Shown: positions 1 through 8,408 of the stretch, piece by piece
Layout of the letters: each line of letters begins with the position of its first letter
Numbering within the stretch: the first letter of the stretch is position 1
Assembly (NCBI RefSeq): GCF_016909575.1
Contig: NZ_JAFBGA010000008.1
Span: 248,001-312,000 of the forward strand
Direction of reading: 5' to 3'
DNA length: 64,000 nucleotides
Origin: Streptomyces sp. HB132
Lineage (GTDB): Bacteria; Actinomycetota; Actinomycetes; Streptomycetales; Streptomycetaceae
Made by a program: the position numbers and the translations under genes
Notes under the pieces: generated by a model
Seen by the model: the letters and a program-made list of their open reading frames with translations, nothing else
What the model was told of the DNA's origin: nothing
Database searches by the model: none

Positions 1-1370
1 TCACCGGCGAGTCGGTACCCATCGAGGTCGCCACCGGTGACGCCGTCACGGGTGCGACCCTCAACGCCGGCGGCCGTCTGGTCGTCGAGGCCACCAGGGT
101 CGGCGCCGACACCCAGCTGGCCCGGATGGCCGCGCTCGTGGAGGAGGCACAGAACGGCAAGGCCGCCGCACAGCGCCTCGCGGACCGGATCTCCGCCGTC
201 TTCGTACCGGTCGTCATCGGGCTGGCCCTCGCGACGCTCGGATTCTGGCTCGGCTCGGGCGCCGGACTCACCGCCGCCTTCACCGCGGCCGTCGCCGTGC
301 TGATCATCGCCTGCCCCTGCGCACTGGGCCTGGCCACGCCCACCGCCCTGCTCGTCGGCACCGGTCGCGGGGCCCAGCTCGGCATCCTGATCAAGGGACC
401 GGAGGTCCTGGAGACCACCCGCAGAGCCGACACGATCCTCCTCGACAAGACGGGCACCGTCACCACAGGGCGCATGACGCTGCTGAGGGTGCACACCGCC
501 GGGGCCACGGATGAGGCCGAAGTGCTGCGTCTCGCAGGTGCGTTGGAGCACTCCTCCGAACACCCGATCGCCCGGGCCGTCGCCGAGGGTGCCGCAGGGA
601 CGGTGGGCGCGCTGCCCGTTCCCGAGGACTTCGCCAACGTCCCCGGTCTCGGTGTCCAGGGCGTCGTCGAGGGCCGTGCCGTGCTCGTCGGCCGCGAGAA
701 GCTGTTGGCAGAGTGGGCCGTCGAGCTTCCCCAGGAGCTCAGGAACGCCAAGGACGCGGCCGAGAAGGAGGGGAAGACCGTCGTCGCGGTCGCCTGGGAC
801 GGCGAGGCGCGTGCGGTCCTGGAGGTCGCCGACGCGGTCAAGGACACCAGCGCCGAAGCAGTCGAGCGGCTGCGCGGCCTGGGTCTGACACCAGTTCTGC
901 TGACCGGTGACAACAAGGCGGTCGCCGAATCCGTCGCGGCCCAGGTGGGCATCGACGAGGTCATCGCCGAGGTCATGCCGCAGGACAAGGCCGAGGTCGT
1001 AAGGAAGCTCCAGGCCGAAGGCCGCAGCGTCGCCATGGTGGGCGACGGTGTCAACGACGCCGCCGCGCTCGCCCAGGCGGACCTGGGCCTGTCGATGGGG
1101 ACCGGCACGGACGCCGCCATCGAGGCGGGGGACCTGACGCTCGTACGCGGGGACCTGCGGGTGGCGGCCGACGCGATCCGGCTCTCCCGCAGGACGCTGG
1201 GAACGATCCGCTCGAATCTGTTCTGGGCCTTCGCCTACAACGTGGCGGCCCTCCCGCTCGCCGCGGCCGGCCTGCTCAACCCGATGATCGCGGGAGCGGC
1301 CATGGCCTTCTCCTCGGTCTTCGTCGTCGGCAACAGCCTGCGCCTGCGGGGCTTCCGTGCCGGCGGCTGA
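1..1370 (+). CDS. copA: Copper-translocating P1B-type ATPase, 3' part (5' end outside window)
   Basis: Membrane ATPase that exports copper(I) (or silver) from the cytoplasm. The reading frame is already open at base 3, so the gene starts before the window; about 455 residues are visible. It opens with the actuator-domain motif TGES, continues with transmembrane segments carrying the metal-site triad CPC (in IIACPCALGLATP), then the phosphorylation motif DKTGT, the P1B-specific HP dipeptide (SSEHPIA), and the hinge motif GDGVNDAAAL, and ends with the last membrane pair. The CPC plus HP combination is that of heavy-metal ATPases, and CPC favours Cu+/Ag+ over Zn2+/Co2+. The N-terminal metal-binding domain and first helices are missing from view. 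Substrate is a family-level inference. Confidence 0.93.
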   Translation, partial: TGESVPIEVATGDAVTGATLNAGGRLVVEATRVGADTQLARMAALVEEAQNGKAAAQRLADRISAVFVPVVIGLALATLGFWLGSGAGLTAAFTAAVAVLIIACPCALGLATPTALLVGTGRGAQLGILIKGPEVLETTRRADTILLDKTGTVTTGRMTLLRVHTAGATDEAEVLRLAGALEHSSEHPIARAVAEGAAGTVGALPVPEDFANVPGLGVQGVVEGRAVLVGREKLLAEWAVELPQELRNAKDAAEKEGKTVVAVAWDGEARAVLEVADAVKDTSAEAVERLRGLGLTPVLLTGDNKAVAESVAAQVGIDEVIAEVMPQDKAEVVRKLQAEGRSVAMVGDGVNDAAALAQADLGLSMGTGTDAAIEAGDLTLVRGDLRVAADAIRLSRRTLGTIRSNLFWAFAYNVAALPLAAAGLLNPMIAGAAMAFSSVFVVGNSLRLRGFRAGG

Positions 1371-1420
1371 GCCGGCACACACGGCCCGCGGCCTGCCCCT
1401 CCGCGCGCTGTCGGCGAATT

Positions 1421-1792
1421 CAGATGTCGAGCCCGGTGCGAGCTGAAGCACGTACCGGGCTCTCCCGTCCGAACTCCGACAGCACCGAGAGGTCCAAGCC
1501 CGGATCGGTCAGATCCGTTACGAGCGCGTACGCGAAGTCGATTCCCGCCCGCACCGCCCCCGCGGCCCACCGGTCAGCCAGGCCTTCCACGAACTGCGAA
1601 CCAACACCATGGCGAGCGGGCCCGGCGACCGCTCGGGCCTACCGCGCGGGGAACAGGTCCGCGCACTCCTCATCGCGGAACGGCGTCCCCGGCCCGCCCC
1701 GGATCCGGATCGCCGGCCCCCCTTCGGGAAGGCGGCCCGAGCCAGCCGCAGAGAGCTCAGCGGGAACGTCTCCCGGCTCCGTCGGCCGCATC
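1421..1792 (-). pseudogene. Decayed IS1182-like transposase, N-terminal fragment
   Basis: Read on the minus strand, the stretch encodes pieces of the N-terminal half of an IS1182-family DDE transposase, spread over different frames. In order: MRPTEPGDVPAE, then ARAAFPKG in another frame, FRDEECADLFPAR, SPGPLAMVLV, QFVEGLADRWAAGAVRAGID, and DLTDPGLDLSVLSEFGRAR. These match the family pattern (VARAAFPKG, DLFP, LQFAEGLSDRQAADAVR.RIDWKYAL, DPGFD.SVLSEFR.R) recalled from Streptomyces copies. At least two frameshifts are needed and the catalytic half is absent, so it cannot make a transposase. No terminal inverted repeats or target duplications could be identified. This accounts for most of the gap between copA and the next gene. 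Confidence 0.75.
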
Positions 1793-1832
1793 GGCACCGG
1801 CACCCACCCCGTACGACAGGTAGGTTCGGCAC

Positions 1833-2285
1833 GTGGCCACTCTGCTGATCGTGCATCACACGCCCTCGCCCAACTGCCAGGCGCTGTTCGAAGCGGTGGT
1901 CGCCGGTGCGACGACGGAGGACATCGAGGGCGTACGGGTCGTGCGGCGGGCCGCGCTCTCCGCGACGGCGTCCGACGTGCTCGCCGCCGACGGCTATCTG
2001 CTCGGTACCCCCGCGAACCTCGGCTACATGTCCGGCGCCCTGAAGCACTTCTTCGACCAGGTCTACTACCCCTGCCTGGACACGACGAAGGGCCGGCCCT
2101 TCGGCTACTGGGTGCACGGCGGCAACGACGTCACCGGTGCCGTACGGGGCATCGAGACGATCACCACCGGCCTCGGCTGGCGCCGTGCGGCCGACGCGGT
2201 GACGGTCACCGGTGAGCCGGGCAGGACCGACACCGAGGCGTGCTGGGAACTGGGCGCCACAGTCGCCGCCGGACTGATGGTCTGA
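1833..2285 (+). CDS. Flavodoxin-like / NADPH-dependent FMN reductase family protein
   Basis: A 150-residue single-domain protein with the flavodoxin fold. The N-terminus LLIVHHTPSPNCQ has the beta1-phosphate loop pattern (HHTPSPN) that binds the FMN phosphate, GTPANLGYMSGALKHFFDQ resembles the YxGxxxxxLKxFxD segment of NADPH-FMN and multimeric flavodoxin WrbA-like proteins, and WVHGGNDVTGAV is the third loop. GTG start; no strong ribosome-binding site is visible upstream. It stands alone between the IS remnant and the convergent molybdate operon. Probably a small flavin-binding redox protein in the cytoplasm; substrate unknown. Confidence 0.8.
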   Translation: MATLLIVHHTPSPNCQALFEAVVAGATTEDIEGVRVVRRAALSATASDVLAADGYLLGTPANLGYMSGALKHFFDQVYYPCLDTTKGRPFGYWVHGGNDVTGAVRGIETITTGLGWRRAADAVTVTGEPGRTDTEACWELGATVAAGLMV

Positions 2286-2373
2286 CGGGTCCCCGGCCGG
2301 ACGGCCGCCTCACGGTCGCTGCCGGACGGGTGGCTCGAGAGCCGCTGCCGGACCGGTGGCGGCCCGACGGCCC

Positions 2374-4341
2374 CTACCGGGGGACGAGGGTCGCCTCGGT
2401 CGCCTTCACACTGGTCCAGACCGACACCCCGTCGGCGAGGCCGAGTTCGGCGGCGGCCTGCGGGGTGATCTCCGCGACGAGGTCGGGAGCCTTCGGTGAG
2501 GAGACCAGGACACGCAGCCGGCTGCCGCTGGCGGTGATCTCGCGCACCGTACCCGGCCAGACGTTGCGCGGGCTGCCACTCGGCTTCTCGCGGTGCACGG
2601 AGACGGCTTCGGGACCGATGACGGCGAGGGCGGGGGTTCCGGCGGGCAGTGGCTCCGCGGCGACCAGGTGGCCCCCGCCGCGGAGCCCGAGGCCCTCCGC
2701 CGTGGCCGTCCCCGGCCAGGCGTTGCGCCCGAGCATCCTGGCGACCCAGGGGGAGCGCGGATGACGGGTGACCTCGCCGGGCGCCGCGTCCTGAAGGGCC
2801 CGGCCCTCGTCGAGCACGAGGACGCGGTCGGCCAGCGAGACGGCCTCGACCGGATCGTGCGTGACGATCAGGCAGACGCCTCCGAAGCCGTCGAGGTGGG
2901 TGCGCAGGGTATGGCGCACGTGGGCGCGGGTCGTCTGGTCGAGGGCGGCGAGCGGTTCGTCCAGGAGCAGCAGCCGGGGGCGCGCGGCGAGCGCGCGGGC
3001 GAGCGCGACGCGCTGTGCCTGGCCGCCGGAGAGCTGCGCGGGCCTGCGGGAGGCCAGGTGTCCTACGCCGAGGCGGTCGAGCCACTGACGGGCACTGTCC
3101 CTGGCCTCCGCGCGCGAAACCCCGTGGGCGCGGAGCCCGTAAGCGGTGTTGGCCAGTGCGGAGAGGTGCGGGAACAGGGCGCCGTCCTGCGGGACCCACG
3201 CGACGCCCCGCCGGTGCGGGGGCAGACTGCCGGTGTCGGTGTCCCCGAGGCGCAGCGCGGCGTGGGCACGCGGCGTCAGGCCGAGCAACGCGCGCAACAG
3301 GGTCGTCTTGCCCGCGCCGTTCGGGCCGACAACGGCGATCGTCGTACCCGGCTCCGCTTCGAGGGTGAGCTGGTTGAAACCGGTGACTTCGGCGCGCAGC
3401 GGCCAGCTCTCGCGGGGCCCCGGGGGAGCGGAGGGGGGAACCGGGTCGTTCGCGGACCGCCCCGGATCCGGCTCCACGGGGCGGTGCGGCGGCGCGGCGG
3501 CACGGGGTGTCCCGGCCCATCGTCCGCGCAGGGCGAAGAGCACCGCCATCGCGATGACCAGCAGGAGCAGCGAGACGGAGGTGGCCGCCTCCGGGGAGTC
3601 CTGGAGCAGCAGATACACCTGCAGCGGCAGGGTCTGCGTGGTGCCCGGCAGGTTGCCCGCGAAGGTGATGGTCGCGCCGAACTCCCCCAGCGCCCGTGCC
3701 CAGGTCAGTGCCGCCCCCGCGGCCAGGCCCGGAGCCACCATGGGCAGCGTCACCGTGAAGAACACCCGCACCGGTGAGGCGCCCAGGGACGCGGCCGTCT
3801 CCTCGTAGCGGGGATGCAGGCCGCTCAGGGCCCCTTCGAGGCTGATGACGAGGAACGGCATCGCGACGAAGGCCGCGGCGAGGACCGCCCCGGAAGTGTG
3901 GAACGGCAGCGTGAGGCCGAACGCGTCCTCCAGCCAGGGCCCGAGCAGCCCCCGTCGCCCGAACGCGAGCAGCAGGGCCACGCCGCCGACGGTCGGCGGG
4001 AGCACCATCGGCAGCAGGACGAGCGAGCGCACGAGGGCCTTGCCGGGGAAGTCGACGCGGGCCAGCAGCCAGGCCAGGGGCACGCCCAGCACGAGGGAGA
4101 GCCCGAGCGCCCAGCCCGAGACTAGGAGCGACAGTCTCAGGGCCTGGGTGGTGCCGGGACCGGTCAGATGCGTGCCGAGCTCTCCCCAGTTCGTGCGCGC
4201 CAGGATGCCGGCCAGCGGCAGCATCAGGAACACGACCGCGAGCAGTGCGGGAACCGCCAGGGCCAACGGGGTACGGGGGCCCGAGGGGCGGCTGCGGAAC
4301 TGTTTCATCGCCTTGTCCCACGGGTCCGTCCTGGTCTTCAC
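2374..4341 (-). CDS. modBC: Fused molybdate ABC transporter permease and ATPase (ModB-ModC)
   Basis: One 655-residue polypeptide carries both the ModB membrane permease (residues about 20-290, with the EAA-type loop EETAASLGASPVRVFF) and, after a Pro-rich linker, the ModC ATPase: Walker A GPNGAGKTT near 340, signature LSGGQAQR near 437, Walker B LLLLDEP near 457, H-loop THD, and a C-terminal TOBE domain that senses or binds molybdate in this family. It imports molybdate using ATP with ModA as the periplasmic-side binding protein. The chosen GTG overlaps the modA stop (GTGA), implying translational coupling; an in-frame ATG 11 codons later (base 4308) is the alternative. Such fusions are common in streptomycetes. 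Confidence 0.93.
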   Translation of the reverse strand: MKTRTDPWDKAMKQFRSRPSGPRTPLALAVPALLAVVFLMLPLAGILARTNWGELGTHLTGPGTTQALRLSLLVSGWALGLSLVLGVPLAWLLARVDFPGKALVRSLVLLPMVLPPTVGGVALLLAFGRRGLLGPWLEDAFGLTLPFHTSGAVLAAAFVAMPFLVISLEGALSGLHPRYEETAASLGASPVRVFFTVTLPMVAPGLAAGAALTWARALGEFGATITFAGNLPGTTQTLPLQVYLLLQDSPEAATSVSLLLLVIAMAVLFALRGRWAGTPRAAAPPHRPVEPDPGRSANDPVPPSAPPGPRESWPLRAEVTGFNQLTLEAEPGTTIAVVGPNGAGKTTLLRALLGLTPRAHAALRLGDTDTGSLPPHRRGVAWVPQDGALFPHLSALANTAYGLRAHGVSRAEARDSARQWLDRLGVGHLASRRPAQLSGGQAQRVALARALAARPRLLLLDEPLAALDQTTRAHVRHTLRTHLDGFGGVCLIVTHDPVEAVSLADRVLVLDEGRALQDAAPGEVTRHPRSPWVARMLGRNAWPGTATAEGLGLRGGGHLVAAEPLPAGTPALAVIGPEAVSVHREKPSGSPRNVWPGTVREITASGSRLRVLVSSPKAPDLVAEITPQAAAELGLADGVSVWTSVKATEATLVPR

Positions 4342-5114
4342 GGCTTCTGGAATCCCGCGCCCCGGAGGATCTTCTGCGCCTCGGGCGTGGACAGCCAGGA
4401 CACGAACGCGGCCGCGGCCTTGCTGTTCTCGGACGACTTGAGTGTCGCGGCCGGATAGGAGGCGATTGCGTTCTGCGCGTCGGGGATGTCGATCGCGTCG
4501 ACCTTGTCGGTGGCCGCGGCGGCGTCCGTCCGGTAGACGAGACCGGCGTCCGCCTCCCCGAGTTCGACCTTGCTGAGGACGGCGCGGACATTGGGTTCCT
4601 GGGAGACCGGCTTCACGTCGATCTTCTGGGCGTCGAGGATCTGCCGGCCGTAGCGGCCGACCGGTACCTCGGGTGCGGCCAGGACCACCTTCAGTGCGGG
4701 ATCCGCGAGGTCCGCAAGACGCTCGACCTTGCCGGGGTTCCCTTCGGCGGTGGCGATGACCAGACGGTTCTTCGCGATGACCGTGGGTCTGCCGGTGTCC
4801 GCCGCCAGACCGTCCATCGTCCTGGTGTCGGCGGTGACCAGCGCGTCCGCGGGCGCGCCCTGCCCGACCTGGGCCGCGAGCTCCTGCGACCCCGCGAAGG
4901 AGAACGTCACCCTCGTGCCGGGGTGCTCCTTCTCGTACGCGGCGCCGGCGGTCGCGAAGACGTCGGTCAGGGACGAGGCGGCCAGCACGGTCAGCCGGGT
5001 CTTCGCCTCGCCGGAGGCGCTGTCGTCGCCGCCGCCGCACGCGGTCAGGGTGGCGAGCAGCACCGCGGGCAGGGCCACGGCGCCGCCCCGGCGGCCGGTG
5101 AGGGTGAAGGACAT
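4338..5114 (-). CDS. modA: Molybdate-binding lipoprotein ModA
   Basis: Extracytoplasmic substrate-binding protein that delivers molybdate (or tungstate) to ModBC. The 258-residue product has a lipoprotein signal (hydrophobic core then LTAC, lipidated Cys26), followed by ModA motifs: LTVLAASSLTDVF, FSFAGSQELAAQV, VIAKNRLVIAT and a C-terminal FVSWLSTPEAQKIL. It lies 48 bases downstream of the HTH-TOBE gene and overlaps modBC by four bases, so the three form one minus-strand operon. The spacer before modA holds a 16-base perfect palindrome (GCCGCCGCGCGGCGGC, 5137-5152) that could fold in the mRNA. Confidence 0.95.
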   Translation of the reverse strand: MSFTLTGRRGGAVALPAVLLATLTACGGGDDSASGEAKTRLTVLAASSLTDVFATAGAAYEKEHPGTRVTFSFAGSQELAAQVGQGAPADALVTADTRTMDGLAADTGRPTVIAKNRLVIATAEGNPGKVERLADLADPALKVVLAAPEVPVGRYGRQILDAQKIDVKPVSQEPNVRAVLSKVELGEADAGLVYRTDAAAATDKVDAIDIPDAQNAIASYPAATLKSSENSKAAAAFVSWLSTPEAQKILRGAGFQKP

Positions 5115-5162
5115 CGGGAGAACTCCTCGGTCAGGGGCCGCCGCGCGGCGGCTGGTGCCTCG

Positions 5163-5558
5163 TCAGGCGCGGTCGATGTGCACGCTGGTCGACTTCACGC
5201 GGGCCGTGGCCTGCATGCCGACCTCGAGTCCCAGCTCCTCCACGGCTTCCCGGGTCAGGAGCGAGACGAGACGGTGCGGACCGGCCTGGATCTCGACCTG
5301 GGCCGCGACGTCACCGAGCTTCACCGCGGTGACGATGCCGGGGAAGGCATTGCGCGCCGAGGTGTAGGGGACCTCTTCCTCGCCGGGGCCCGCCTGGGCG
5401 ACCTCGACGGAGAACGCGGCCAGATCACGGCCGTCGACGAGACGACGCCCGCTCTCGTCCCGATGGGTCGCCACCCGGCCCGCGTCCGCCCAGCGGCGGG
5501 CGGTGTCCGGGCTCACGCCGAGAAGGCGTGCCGCCTGCCCGATGGTGTAGGACTGCAT
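5163..5558 (-). CDS. Helix-turn-helix plus TOBE (molybdopterin/molybdate-binding) protein
   Basis: A 131-residue protein with an N-terminal MerR/excisionase-type helix-turn-helix (YTIGQAARLLGVSPDTARRW) and a C-terminal TOBE/Mop domain (SARNAFPGIVTAVKLGDVAA ... LEVGMQATARVKSTSV). Mop-like domains bind molybdate oxyanions, so the natural reading is a molybdate-responsive regulator or molybdate storage protein of the mod operon. It is the first gene of that operon. ATG is chosen because it begins the conserved MQSYTIGQ; a GTG three codons upstream (base 5567) is possible. The DNA just before it is AT-rich compared with surroundings and could hold the operon promoter and its operator. Confidence 0.88.
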   Translation of the reverse strand: MQSYTIGQAARLLGVSPDTARRWADAGRVATHRDESGRRLVDGRDLAAFSVEVAQAGPGEEEVPYTSARNAFPGIVTAVKLGDVAAQVEIQAGPHRLVSLLTREAVEELGLEVGMQATARVKSTSVHIDRA

Positions 5559-5932
5559 GTGCGACACAATAAGTTGAACATGCTCGCATTTACAATGTGC
5601 ACGGCGTTCAGGCCTCGCAGATGCGTGGCCCTCGGGGTGGCGGAAGTCGCGTGGGTGCCCCAGTCGCTTTGCGCCAATCACGGGTCCCGCCGAGCTGTGC
5701 GCTCCCGGCCCGCGCAGACCACCGACTGCGCTCGGCTCGCCGGGTCCTGAAGCGGAACCACCCCCACCCGTACGCTCCTCGCCGCAGGCGGCGCCGGTGT
5801 CGAAGGCCGCCGCAGACCCTGCGGGGCCGGGCGCGTAACCATCTCGGCCATTCTTGAATCAGTCGCTTGACCGGTGAGGCGCTCCCGGATTGCCTGGATA
5901 CCCCGAGACGCCCTCGACCGAGGAGACGGCGC
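5559..5932. other. Intergenic region between mod operon and broken tetR gene
   Basis: No gene is supported here. The first 45 bases on the mod side are unusually AT-rich for this genome and contain near-palindromic TACAATGT; they are the likely mod promoter/operator. The rest is GC-rich with no codon pattern that stands out on either strand. Just before the tetR start is GAGGAGACGG, which serves as its ribosome-binding site. Confidence 0.4.
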
Positions 5933-6570
5933 ATGGAACGCACGGTGCGGGCCGAGCAGGTCAGCGGGACCAGGGAGCGGATCCTGCACGCCGCGGAACG
6001 GCTGTTCGCCGAGCGCGGCGTACGCGGTGTCCGACCGCCGGGTCAGCGAAGCCGCGCAGCAGGGCAACAACGCCGCGGTCGGCTATCACTTCGGGACGAA
6101 GGCCGACCTGGTGCGGGCGATCACCCGGAAGCACAGCAGACAGATCGAGGAGGCCCGCGCCCGTCTGCTCGCCGGTATCGAGGACCCCACGGACATCGGG
6201 GGAGTGGGTGGCCTGTCCGGTGCGCCCCACCACCGAGCACCTCGCCGCGCCTGGGAGCCCCACCTGGTTCGCGCGGTTCTGCGCCCAGGCCATGGCCGAT
6301 CCCGCCCGGCAGGACATCGTGACCGAGGAGTCGCTCGCCTGTCCGCCGACACTGAGAACCCTCGAAGGGCTGAACCGCTGCCTGCCGGACCTGCCGGCCG
6401 ACGTCCACATCGAGCGGGCCGCCATGTCACGCATCCTGATCCTTCGCACCTGTGCCGAGCGTGAACGCGCTCTCGCCGGGAGCACCTCCACGCCCTGCGG
6501 CAACTGGCACGACACGGCCACCGGACTGATCGACGCCGTCGTCGGCCTCTGGACGGCGCCGGTCACGTAG
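5933..6570 (+). pseudogene. TetR-family regulator broken by two frameshifts
   Basis: Three consecutive frames encode one typical TetR-family protein of about 212 residues. Frame one gives TRERILHAAERLFAERGV; near 6015-6022 the protein continues in the next frame as YAVSDRRVSEAAQQGNNAAV and GYHFGTKADLVRAI (the HTH); near the G-run at 6198-6202 it moves again, giving EWVACPVRPTTEHLAAP, PTWFARFCAQAMADP, GLNRCLPDLP and a normal end ATGLIDAVVGLWTAPVT. The shifts fit a missing GT before TACGCG and one extra G in the run of five. As read, only a short HTH fragment would be made. The gene sits before a P450-ferredoxin pair, the usual place for their repressor. Sequencing error is an alternative. Confidence 0.85.
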
Positions 6571-6689
6571 GGCCGCTGACGGTGCCCGTCCCCCTCCGCT
6601 CCCGCGGCGCTGACGATTCGTGGCCTGCCCCCGGCGCGACCGCACAGCCATGGCCTCCGCCGGAGTGCTCCCGAACCGACGTAACCGAG

Positions 6690-6703
6690 CCGCCAATCGG
6701 CGG
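6690..6703. promoter_or_regulatory. Possible TetR operator, short palindrome upstream of P450
   Basis: CCGCC-AATC-GGCGG is a perfect five-base inverted repeat about 75 bases before the P450 start, in the only gap between the tetR pseudogene and the P450. TetR proteins bind short palindromes in such positions, but arms this short and GC-rich occur often in this genome, so this is a weak call. Confidence 0.25.
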
Positions 6704-6776
6704 TCCGGGCACTCGAACCGTCCGCGCCGAGACAGCTGCCGACGGCAGGTCACCCGCACGACGAAGTGAGGAAGCG

Positions 6777-8000
6777 ATGACCAGCACCGTACGTCCGGAA
6801 GAGGCGCACACGCCTCCGGTCCCTGAGTTCCCGATGGCCCGGGCGAAAGACTGCCCGTTCGACCCGCCGCCCGCGCTGAGGACCGAACAGGAGCAGGGGG
6901 CCCTGAGGAAGGTCGGCCTGTGGGACGGGAGCACCCCCTGGCTGGTGACCCGCTACGCCGAGCAGCGCGCACTCCTCGCCGACCCGAGGATCAGCGCCGA
7001 CGTCACACGGGCCGGCTACCCCAGCCCCGCGCCCTTGAGGGGAACGAGCTTCAGCTTCATCCTCATGGACGACCCCGAACACGCCCGCCGGCGAAGGATG
7101 GTCACCGCCCCCTTCACGATCAAACGGGTCGAGGCGCTGCGCCCGGCCGTCCGGAGGATCGTGGACGGACTGATCGACGAGATGCTGGCCGGGCCCCCGC
7201 GGGCCGACCTCGTCCCGGCGTTCGCGCTCCCCGTCCCCTCGCTCGTGATCTGCGAACTGCTCGGAGTGCCGTACGCCGACCACGACTTCTTCCAGGAGAA
7301 CAGCAAGATTCTGATCAGTCGCAGCGCGGCTCCCGAGGTACGCGCCGGGGCCCACGGCAATCTGATCGGGTATCTGGACGAGCTGATGGGCCACAAGATG
7401 GCCCGGCCCGCGGGCGACCTCCTTTCGGGGCTCGGCACCCGGGTCGAGGCGGGCGAGCTGTCCCGCCGGGAGGCCGCCGAGACCGGCGTGCTCCTGCTGC
7501 TCGCCGGGCACGAGACCACCGCGAACATGATCGCTCTGGGCACCCTCGCCCTGCTCGAACACCCCGACCAGCTCGCCCTCCTCCGCGGGACCGAGGACCC
7601 CAAGGCGGTCTCCGGCGCCGTCGAGGAGCTGTTGCGCTACCTGAACATCACCCACAGCGGGCGCCGTCGCGTCGCTCTTGAGGACATCGAGATCGCGGGC
7701 GAGGTCATCCGGGCGGGCGAGGGGATCATCGTGCCCAACGACATCGGCAACCGCGACCCAGCGGTCTTCGCCGACCCTGACCGGCTCGACCTCCGGCGCG
7801 ACGCGCGGCGCCACGTCGCGTTCGGATTCGGCGTGCACCAGTGCCTCGGACAGCCGTTGGCACGTATGGAGCTGCAAGTCGTCTACAGCACCCTCTACCG
7901 CCGGATCCCGACCCTGCGGTTGGACGCGGCCCTGGAGGAGCTGTCGTTCAAGCACGACGGGGCCGTCTACGGCGTACACGGACTGCCCGTGGCCTGGTGA
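6777..8000 (+). CDS. Cytochrome P450, CYP105-like
   Basis: Soluble haem monooxygenase of 407 residues, the normal size for bacterial P450s. The oxygen-activation helix shows AGHETT (about 243-248), the K-helix ExxR is present in VEELLRYL, and the haem loop is FGFGVHQCLGQPLAR with the thiolate Cys near 356. The N-terminus (FPMARAKDCPFDPPP) and overall wording resemble the CYP105 family, which handles xenobiotics and late steps of antibiotic synthesis. ATG follows GTGAGGAAGCG. A 3Fe-4S ferredoxin gene follows after 51 bases and is the likely electron donor. The adjacent tetR gene is broken, so the pair may be expressed without its usual repressor. Confidence 0.92.
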   Translation: MTSTVRPEEAHTPPVPEFPMARAKDCPFDPPPALRTEQEQGALRKVGLWDGSTPWLVTRYAEQRALLADPRISADVTRAGYPSPAPLRGTSFSFILMDDPEHARRRRMVTAPFTIKRVEALRPAVRRIVDGLIDEMLAGPPRADLVPAFALPVPSLVICELLGVPYADHDFFQENSKILISRSAAPEVRAGAHGNLIGYLDELMGHKMARPAGDLLSGLGTRVEAGELSRREAAETGVLLLLAGHETTANMIALGTLALLEHPDQLALLRGTEDPKAVSGAVEELLRYLNITHSGRRRVALEDIEIAGEVIRAGEGIIVPNDIGNRDPAVFADPDRLDLRRDARRHVAFGFGVHQCLGQPLARMELQVVYSTLYRRIPTLRLDAALEELSFKHDGAVYGVHGLPVAW

Positions 8001-8051
8001 TCGCTTCTGACGCGCCCGACCCACCGTGACACCACCGACGAAGGAGTGCAT

Positions 8052-8243
8052 GTGAAGGTGATTCTCGACCAGGACAAGTGCGTGGCGTCCGGACAGTGTG
8101 TGGTCGCAGCCGACGATGTGTTCGACCAGGACGAAGACGGCATCGCCGTGCTGCTCGACCCGGCGCCGCCCGCGGCCCGGGCCGACGACGTCCAGCAGGC
8201 GGCGGCCGTCTGCCCGGCACTCGCCATCCGTATCCAGGACTGA
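8052..8243 (+). CDS. 3Fe-4S-type ferredoxin, P450 partner
   Basis: A 63-residue acidic ferredoxin. Cluster ligands are visible as KCVASGQCVVAAD followed by AAAVCPALAI: the first and last Cys plus the Cys after ASGQ give the three-cysteine pattern of single [3Fe-4S] ferredoxins that reduce streptomycete P450s. GTG at 8052 is preferred because AAGGAG lies five bases upstream; an in-frame GTG two codons earlier overlaps that site and is unlikely. Co-transcribed with the preceding P450. Confidence 0.9.
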   Translation: MKVILDQDKCVASGQCVVAADDVFDQDEDGIAVLLDPAPPAARADDVQQAAAVCPALAIRIQD

Positions 8244-8254
8244 CGCGGAAGGGC

Positions 8255-8331
8255 CGCCCCGGACCGCGATACCGCTGCGGTCCGGGGCGCTCCGCACCTC
8301 GGCCCGCAGCGGTCCGCCGGACCGCTGCGGG
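8255..8331 (+). terminator. Two tandem perfect hairpins after the ferredoxin gene
   Basis: First hairpin: 13-base arms 8255-8267 and 8277-8289 (CGCCCCGGACCGC / its complement) with a nine-base loop. Second: 13-base arms 8303-8315 and 8319-8331 (CCCGCAGCGGTCC / its complement) with a three-base loop. Both lack a T-run, as is usual for streptomycete terminators. The arms share the core GGACCGC, so the two could also pair with each other. They close the P450-ferredoxin unit and also lie at the 3' end of the convergent small gene. Confidence 0.75.
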
Positions 8332-8408
8332 GCGTCATGGGTTCAGGAGGAGCCGTCCCGTGGTGTTCGGGGATCGAATGCCGCGCTGCCCGGCCGGCCG
8401 CGGTCCGC

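Noticed and set aside
1424..1830. Plus-strand frame between copA and the flavodoxin gene as a gene
   Set aside because: No conserved sequence; the minus strand shows transposase fragments that explain the region better.
2286..2373. Hairpin GCCGC...GCGGC near 2341-2363 as the terminator between convergent genes
   Set aside because: The stem is only five bases with mismatches inside; too weak to call though a terminator is expected here.
2105..4591. Very long minus-strand open frame overlapping modBC in another frame
   Set aside because: It is Arg/Pro/Gly-rich and has no family pattern; long spurious frames are expected at this GC. The modBC frame carries all ABC motifs.
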